In this document: one piece after another, positions 58,283-64,000 of the stretch
Numbering within the stretch: the first letter of the stretch is position 1
Layout of the letters: each line of letters starts with the position of its first letter
DNA from: Notamacropus eugenii
Lineage: Eukaryota > Chordata > Mammalia > Diprotodontia > Macropodidae
Assembly: GCF_028372415.1 (NCBI RefSeq)
Contig: NC_092878.1
Coordinates: forward strand, 67,039,830-67,103,829
DNA length: 64,000 bases
Reading direction: 5' to 3'
Made by a program: the position numbers and the translations under genes
The notes under the pieces: generated by a model
The model's database searches: none
Told to the model about the DNA's origin: nothing
The model's input: only the letters and a program-made list of their open reading frames with translations

Positions 58283-58984
58283 TGGCCATTATTAATTAGT
58301 TAACTCAGGTAACCCAAACTCTCTTTTGGTTGTAAAAGAAGATGCTAATTCCAGTAGGAAAAACAAAGCAAAACAAAAGAGAATCTCATCTATTGCACTT
58401 GACCTCCAAGAATTATTGCTTGGGGTCACAACGATGATCAATAACATTATTCTACCTTGGATTCGGCATATAGATTTAAAATGTGCTTTAGATACTGTTT
58501 CACATGGTAAATCTTTGTTTACCTATATAATTAAATGAGAAAAATGAATGAAATGTGAAGATTAAAGTATATCCATTATTATAAATCCAATATTAAAGTT
58601 TCATGGTTTAAAAGATAAATTCACTAAAAGGCTCCCACTGAATTCAAGAATTCATATCAACCTAAGTTGTCAACCTGAATTCCTGTCAACCTAAGCTCCC
58701 AAATCACCTGAAGACAAAATGTGCTTGCATCCAGGACTACTTGGTGAGTCAGATATTTTAATTTGTGTAGCCAAAACAACCTTCACATTACAAGAAAGTA
58801 GTAATATATTTTATTTAATTAACAATGAGAAACAGTGTTTAGTTCTCTGATATGTATACAGAGAAAATCTCCATTTGGAAGTGACTTAATGGAGTTTATT
58901 TTGGAAGAAAAATCGTCCATACTTATGATAGCACTGGTACGGGGAGCTCCCAGCAATTTTTACCAAATGTTTTGTCCCTTCTCT
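58283..58984. other. Unassigned stretch
   Basis: No recognised repeat. A small internal duplication of 'tcaacctaag' lies near 58660-58695. Short frames lack domains. Confidence 0.4.
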
Positions 58985-59130
58985 GCAACTTATGGCCTTA
59001 GAGAGTTGGGGAGTGGGATTTGGAAGGTCCCTTACAGATTAAGTTACTTGCACAGTAAATATGTAAGTATTCTCGTAGCCAACATATGATACTAAAATTC
59101 AAGTCTTTTTGACTCTAAAGCTGTCTCTCA
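58985..59130 (-). mobile_element. MIR-type SINE, antisense
   Basis: 'cagattaagttacttgcaca', 'gtaaatatgtaagtattctc' and 'aattcaagtctttttgactc' are a diverged MIR complement. Confidence 0.5.
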
Positions 59131-59149
59131 TCTCTTCAAATGTATGTAC

Positions 59150-59265
59150 GCATTTGTGCATGAATGTATTTGTATATATATTATACACTTATGTGTATGT
59201 TTTATGTATGTGAGTATATGTATATATATATATATTTGCTATATACACATATATGTAGATATATT
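59150..59265. repeat. TATA/TATG simple-repeat block
   Basis: Degenerate TATG/TATA tract. Confidence 0.8.
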
Positions 59266-59574
59266 TTTAGGCAGACATTGCAAATGCACTATGAATTGCC
59301 TCAAAAATTAAACAGGAGGTGGAGAGTGGACTAGATTGCCTTTTCCAAATTATGGAGCTACTTTAATAACCCCAGATTTCTCTCTGAAACAATGGCCCAT
59401 AATTTTAATATCAATATTCTACCAATAATGTTGGATGGATATGACTCATAGAACACTATGGTCTCACCAAAATAAAAAATGAATAGTACTCAGAAATCAA
59501 TGGAGAGACACGTGGTAGGGATGAATAAGCCTCAATATATAATAAGTATCTACAAAGGAGAAACAGGAAATTAT
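59266..59574. other. Unassigned stretch
   Basis: No recognised repeat or gene. Confidence 0.4.
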
Positions 59575-59880
59575 GTCAATCAGTCCACAAGCATTTTAAG
59601 TGCTTCCTAAGTGCTAGGGATAAAAATAAAGATTCCTTGACCTCAAGGAACTTAGGATAAATAGAATGTATGATAAAAGCAACAACAACAATATTGAGCC
59701 AGTCACATGGCAAGAGAGATCCATTGCTATCCTCATAAGAGAAAGCAAAGAATGACTCCAGAAACTGAAATCCTTTTAATGAACTAGTCAAAGAGTATGG
59801 ATAGGTGTTGTATACAGGACGATGGACAGTTGTGGATAGATTTGATGCAGTTATTGGAGGTAACATCTAAGTTAATGAGA
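59575..59880 (-). mobile_element. L2 3' end, antisense
   Basis: 'agtgcttcctaagtgctagg' and 'gacctcaaggaacttagga' are the L2 3' complement. Identity fades after about 59670. Confidence 0.55.
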
Positions 59881-59934
59881 TTGTAGTTCCATGTGAATAT
59901 TAGTTGGATCTTTTAACCCTGAGGTATTGTAGTT

Positions 59935-60150
59935 AGCTAGTTGGCATGGTGAAGTCAGAATCTAGGTCAAGACTTAGAGTCCAGAAGACCTGATTTCTTG
60001 TTGTTTTTCAGATATTAACAGATAGCTTTTAATCCTGGACAAATCACTACACCTCCCTGAGTCAAAGTTCCTCCCTCTGTAAACTGAGCAGTTTAGGTTT
60101 GATGGCATCTAAGCCTACTCCTGTCTCTAAATCTGTGATCCTAGCTTAAC
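59935..60150 (+). mobile_element. Ther-2-type SINE
   Basis: 'cttagagtccagaagacctg', 'ggacaaatcactacacctcc' and the end 'tgtctctaaatctgtgatcc' fit the group. Confidence 0.65.
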
Positions 60151-60234
60151 TCCAAATAAATTTCATCATTTTAAATTTATCATTTTTACTCTAAGGATAT
60201 TTTTTAAAACTTTATAAACTCTTAATTTGCTACC

Positions 60235-60430
60235 TTCCACAAAGTCCTCTTCAAATGAATTCTTGTGGTATGGTGGTAACCCTGAATTCTTAAAGACCTG
60301 TATGAACTCATGCAAAGTGAAACAAACAAAACCAAAGGAGTCATATATACAACAAATGAAAACACTGAAATAAAAGCAACACTTAGAAAATGGCAACTAA
60401 ACACTGTAATTTCACTTGTCATTTTTGGTC
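60235..60430 (+). mobile_element. LINE-1 3' UTR fragment, sense
   Basis: 'tgtatgaactcatgcaaagt' followed by 'gaaacaaacaaaaccaaagg' corresponds to the sense L1 3' UTR whose complement occurs near 14260. Short. Confidence 0.5.
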
Positions 60431-60439
60431 CAAGAGAAC

Positions 60440-60645
60440 AAATAGCAAAACATATGAAGGCATGGGATACAGAATCTGAGTTTCTAGGTTCTCATCCCAT
60501 CTTTGCCACTTACTCATTTACTGAGAAAGGGATGTTGGTTAATCTCTACATCTCAGAAACTCAGTTTCCTCACTTATAAAATGAGGTGGGTGAACTTGAT
60601 GCCATTTAAGGCCATCTTTATTTTTAATCTATGATCCTATACCTT
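60440..60645 (+). mobile_element. Ther-2-type SINE
   Basis: 'atcccatctttgccacttac', 'ctcacttataaaatgaggtg' and 'aatctatgatcctatacctt' fit the group. Confidence 0.65.
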
Positions 60646-60734
60646 CCCTACTTTCAGTATACAGTTATGGGATGATAGAAGTGGAATATGGAATACACAA
60701 TCTGATGCAGTTATACTGGTTATACTGGTTTGCT

Positions 60735-61235
60735 TTGCTTTCCTGTGAGACAATTAGGTATTGCTATGGACTTAAATTAGGAAGATCTGATGTCAAATCC
60801 AGCCTCAGACACTTAACAGATGTATGACCCTCAGCAAGTTACTTAAACTCTGTCTGTCTCAGTTTATTCATCTGTAAAATAAAAATACCACCTACCTCCC
60901 AGAAATTTTGTGAAGATCAAATGTGATAATAGGGGCAGCTAGATGGCACAACGGATAGAGCATCAGCCTGGAGTCAGAAAGACTTGAGTTCAGTTCCAGA
61001 TTTAGACATTTACTAACTGTGTGACCCTGAGCAAGTCACTTTCATGCTGTTTGCCTCAGTTTCCTATCTATAAAATGGGTTGGAGAAGTAAATGGCAAAC
61101 CAATAGAATATCTTTGCCAAGAAAGCATGGCTGAAATGACAAAATAACAATGTGATAATATTTTTAATGTACTTTTCAAATTTTAAAGCATCATATAATG
61201 GCTAATTATTATGATTATCATTTTATTATAGGGGA
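60735..61235 (+). mobile_element. MIR-type SINE split by Mar1
   Basis: Left part 60735-60931 ('gtcaaatccagcctcagaca', 'ttacttaaactctgtctgtc', 'tgaagatcaaatgtgataat'). Right part 61161-61235 ('aatgtacttttcaaatttta', 'aagcatcatataatggctaa'). They join into one MIR when the inserted Mar1 and one TSD copy are removed. Confidence 0.8.
60932..61148 (+). mobile_element. Mar1-type CORE-SINE nested in MIR, with TSD
   Basis: A head-to-tail Mar1 ('ggggcagctagatggcacaa' to 'aagcatggctgaaatgacaa') flanked by a perfect 12-bp direct repeat AATGTGATAATA (60920-60931 and 61149-61160). The long TSD is the mark of LINE-driven insertion. Confidence 0.93.
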
Positions 61236-61389
61236 GAGTACAGTAGGATGGTTAGTATATCACAAAGTTATTGTTATCTAAAAACAAAGGTGTTTGCATA
61301 ACTTTTTTGAAAGAGGAAATTTGGAATGTTTGTATTATCAAAGAGGAAACAAGAATAATTTACAGAAGGACAAAAGCATTGTAAAAAAA
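61236..61389. other. Unassigned stretch
   Basis: No recognised repeat or gene. Confidence 0.4.
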
Positions 61390-61615
61390 ATCTTTGAAAA
61401 GCTTAAGGATGCTCATCAAACCGATGAATAAACATGTCTTCAAAGGACATACAATGAAGCATGTTACCTGCCTCCTGTCAGAAGGGTGAAGGATACAAAG
61501 TGCAGGAACATGCATTTTTGGATGTGGCACTGTGTGGATTGAATTTGCTCATTCACGCTTATTTGTTACAAGGGTTTTTTCTTTTTCTCTTGGTTAATTG
61601 AGAATGGAGGTTTTA
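61390..61615 (+). mobile_element. LINE-1 3' terminal UTR, sense
   Basis: 'tgttacctgcctcctgtcag', 'aggaacatgcatttttggat' and 'gcttatttgttacaagggtt' match the terminal 3' UTR of marsupial L1. Confidence 0.55.
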
Positions 61616-61919
61616 TGAAGTGAGGTTATGAATAGTTATGCCTCCTAAAAGAAGGTTGTTGTGTCATTTTTTAAAAGTATGTAAGAGAACAGAAGGATGT
61701 TCAAAAGGAAACACAGAAAATCAGGACATTTAGAAAGCAACAGAATTAATTATACACTTCAAAAAAGTAAGCAGGGTGAAATGAAGATTCATAGTTTCAT
61801 GGAAAATTTGCTTTTAATGTTCTTCACTGTGTGTAAGGAATAACTTTTTTGGGATTTAAGTTCAAAATTTAAAAGTAAAATTAGGGAAAAAAGACCAGGA
61901 ATATAGTATGATTTTGCAA
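61616..61919. other. Unassigned stretch
   Basis: No recognised repeat or gene. Confidence 0.4.
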
Positions 61920-62061
61920 ATATAGTAAAAATATAGCCACCATTTATATAGGACTTTAAGTTTGCAAAGCTCTTTAGAAATATCTCATTTGATCCTCACA
62001 ACCACTCTCTGGGAGTTCAGTATTATTATTATCCCCATGTTACAGGTGAAGAGAGAGTGGA

Positions 62062-62066
62062 AATGA

Positions 62067-62136
<70 letters not shown>

Positions 62137-62280
62137 CAGAGAGAGAGACAGAGACAGAGACAGAGACAGAGACAGAGACAGAGACAGAGACAGACAGACA
62201 GACAGACAGATGTACAGAACAGAGAGACAGACAGACAGAGACAGACAAAGAGAGAGGTACAGAGACAGAGAGAAAGAGAG
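62062..62280. repeat. (GA)n and (CAGAGA)n tract
   Basis: About 220 bp of GA, CAGAGA and CAGA units, almost all purine apart from regular C. Both strands give artefactual Arg-Glu or Leu-Ser frames. Confidence 0.95.
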
Positions 62281-62304
62281 ATTAAGTAACTTGCTCTGGG
62301 TTAC

Positions 62305-62840
62305 TGTAGCAGCAAGGATCCCAGCATACACAGGAGGGCCTGCTATACAAGTTCATAAATTTACTTTTATAAAAGGAAATCAACTTTTGAGGAGTCAGCA
62401 ATCACTTTAATCAAGCACATGTATCATTCACTTAGTTCAGGGGAAAAAGTCAGCACCCTGAACTTCAGAGAAAATATAAAGAAATAAAGACCAACAGACA
62501 GGGCTTCTAATTGTCTGACCATAAGCAATACATACATCACAGATCAACAGGCAGATGAAGCTGTCTGACCAAATGTGCATAGTTACCAGAGAGAGAAGCG
62601 CCAAAGCCAAGGGGCTCCTTAATTGCTACCCAGAGTCTCATCTGGTCAAACATGTTCAACGAGTAAGCCCCAGAGTAAAACCTCACCTCAGAATATTTAT
62701 ACTCCTTTCAGAACTGGAGGGCAGGACCCCATGATCCAGTGCCTCAATAGAAATTAACAAAAGGTATTGAGGCCAATTAATGGGTGGGGAAGATCTTTAA
62801 CTCTACTCCCTTCCCCCATTAACCTTCAATGAACATTACA
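62305..62840 (-). mobile_element. Solo LTR, copy 2, inserted in MIR
   Basis: A 536-bp element. On the minus strand it starts TGTAATGTTC and ends GCTGCTACA. It is flanked by GTTAC (62300-62304) and GTTAT (62841-62845), a 5-bp TSD with one change. On minus it carries TATAAAT (62695-62701) and ATTAAA (62406-62411). It aligns over most of its length with 10500-11058, except for the first part. No internal retroviral genes. Confidence 0.88.
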
Positions 62841-62945
62841 GTTATATAGCTAATAAATGTCTGAGGGCAGGTTTCAACTCAGTTCTTCCTGACAATAAAT
62901 TCAACATTTTATTCATTATACCACTCAATTAATGCTAAACAAGCT

Positions 62946-64000
62946 ATTGTGGAAATACCGTGCCACTGCATCACCTAGTTGCTTCATTAAATAAATAACA
63001 TTCCTATGGCTCACAAAATCTGTAATGGACTAACATATAAGAAAGTCTTCAAGAAAATGTCTAGTGTTCGGTAGTATCTTTGCCATCTAAGCACCAGCCT
63101 AATTAATTGTAGAAAACAAATAACTCTTCACCAGAGGTTGTGTGCCAAGTATTTTTTCATAAAAACTCAGGAATGCAGCTTACTGAGGAAAGGGTGGGGA
63201 GATGGGGTAAGAGTTTTTCATCTATATCCCTGGAAGGAGCTCCCAAACTGATTAAATGAAACATTCATGGAGTGCTGACATAATCTCCTGCCAAGCCAAT
63301 GAATGAATGATTGAATTAAATATTTCCTTCTAGGTTTCAGGTGGGTTGTGATATTTTAAAAATTATGTGAAGTGCTACATCATAGCAGCAAGGCCTTTGA
63401 GAAGAGTGATCGTCTGATCTTTGCTAATGAATAGCAAAAATCTCTCCTTAGATCTTATGTTCCTGATGACCCTTCCCTCATCACTCAACAAAGGAAATAC
63501 AGACAAGATAAGGCAATAGCTTGATTTCAAGTGGTGTCTTTTATACAATTTTAATAACTGTTGTACATAATATTACAACATAACCAGAGGTCAAGTCAGT
63601 ATTTAAACAAGCAGTCTGAAGAGAAATGAGCTCCCATTTATTCATGATCTGTGATAGAAAAGTTCTCCAGATAATCTTTGGGTAGCAGGTGCCTGAAAAA
63701 AAAATCAGCATCAAACATTGATTTCTTCAGTTACTTGATTTCAGCAATTGCACTTCACTCACATGGAAACTCATGTAAGAGAGGACCATTAAGTCATTTT
63801 AATCTGGTCTCAGTCTGCATTGATGACTACAGGCTATACACCCTTATGGGGTATGGATTGTTTGCCCACTCACATGTGGCCTCCTCAAAAGGTTATTTAT
63901 CTTTGTTTCCAGAAGACCTAGCTCAGTGCTATGAACCCTGCAAATAATCAAAATATATTAACTGATGCTGATGACAAAATTGTTATTTTCTGTGTTTTCT
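62946..64000. other. Repeat-poor stretch at window end
   Basis: No transposon recognised. The text from about 63000 to 63450 is even in composition. The plus frame 63678-63947 (89 codons) has no recognisable domain. Confidence 0.4.

Larger units (their letters stand above)
61920..62945 (-). mobile_element. MIR-type SINE, antisense, split by GA tract and solo LTR
   Basis: Left part: 'agccaccatttatataggac', 'tctcatttgatcctcacaac', 'ttattattatccccatgtta'. Then comes an internal GA/CAGA expansion (62062-62280), then 'gattaagtaacttgctctgg' to 62304. After the LTR the MIR resumes with 'atagctaataaatgtctgag', 'ggcaggtttcaactcagttc', 'ttcctgac' to about 62945. Confidence 0.8.

Noticed and set aside
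62057..62410. Arg-Glu and Leu-Ser frames over the GA/CAGA tract
   Set aside because: Direct products of simple repeat composition, running from MIR through the tract into LTR sequence.
1..64000. A previously undescribed multi-gene system
   Set aside because: No set of intact coding genes, conserved gene neighbourhood or array with ordered unique spacers was found. Nearly everything recognisable is decayed transposon or simple repeat.

Overview
The window reads as non-coding nuclear DNA from a marsupial. It is AT-rich and loaded with microsatellites. It carries many copies of the marsupial Mar1-type tRNA-derived CORE-SINE, whose head (ggggcagctaggtg...) and tail (...ggcaaaccactccagtatctttgcc...) are diagnostic. 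It also holds decayed LINE-1 of the marsupial type, old L2 and L3/CR1 LINEs, MIR/Ther SINEs and two solo LTRs. I cannot name the species. I found no convincing host exon, tRNA, rRNA, CRISPR array or bacterial or viral gene set, so this is an intergenic interval or the inside of a large intron. All family names come from recognising sequence by eye, without a repeat library, so element edges are approximate unless target-site duplications (TSDs) are stated.

Layout: 0-4.7 kb holds an L2 end, a GA tract, a decayed sense L1 and a Mar1 SINE. 4.7-6.9 kb is mostly unassigned. 6.9-8.8 kb is an antisense L3/CR1 interrupted by a SINE, then an antisense L2. 10.5-11.06 kb is a solo LTR with a perfect 5-bp TSD. 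13.05-13.35 kb is a compound TATC microsatellite. 15.87-19.33 kb is framed by a 389-bp inverted duplication about 97% identical. 20-25 kb is scattered L2, L3 and SINEs. 26.4-28.1 kb is an antisense L1 3' part. 29.7-30.2 kb is a sense L2 reverse-transcriptase piece. 30.7-31.9 kb is an L1 5' end. 35.1-38.5 kb is an antisense L1 with both ends but most of ORF2 deleted, followed by a long antisense L2 (38.5-40.5 kb). 41.2-41.6 kb is a tandemly duplicated microsatellite block. 43.1 kb is a short mariner-type inverted-repeat element. 44.1-46.2 kb is bracketed by a diverged direct repeat. 47.4-52.4 kb is the longest L1, antisense, with ORF2 recognisable across endonuclease, reverse transcriptase and C-terminus but broken at catalytic positions. 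54.6-62 kb is dense in SINEs. 62.3-62.84 kb is a second solo LTR of the 10.5 kb family, inserted inside a MIR.

No genes act together here. What the window preserves is insertion history: SINE in MIR, LTR in MIR, SINE in L1, SINE in L3, and an inverted copy whose breakpoint cuts an L2. I see no evidence for a new biological system. The best leads are the inverted duplication, the paired solo LTRs, the unidentified direct-repeat pair and a few repeat-poor stretches that could be tested for conservation.
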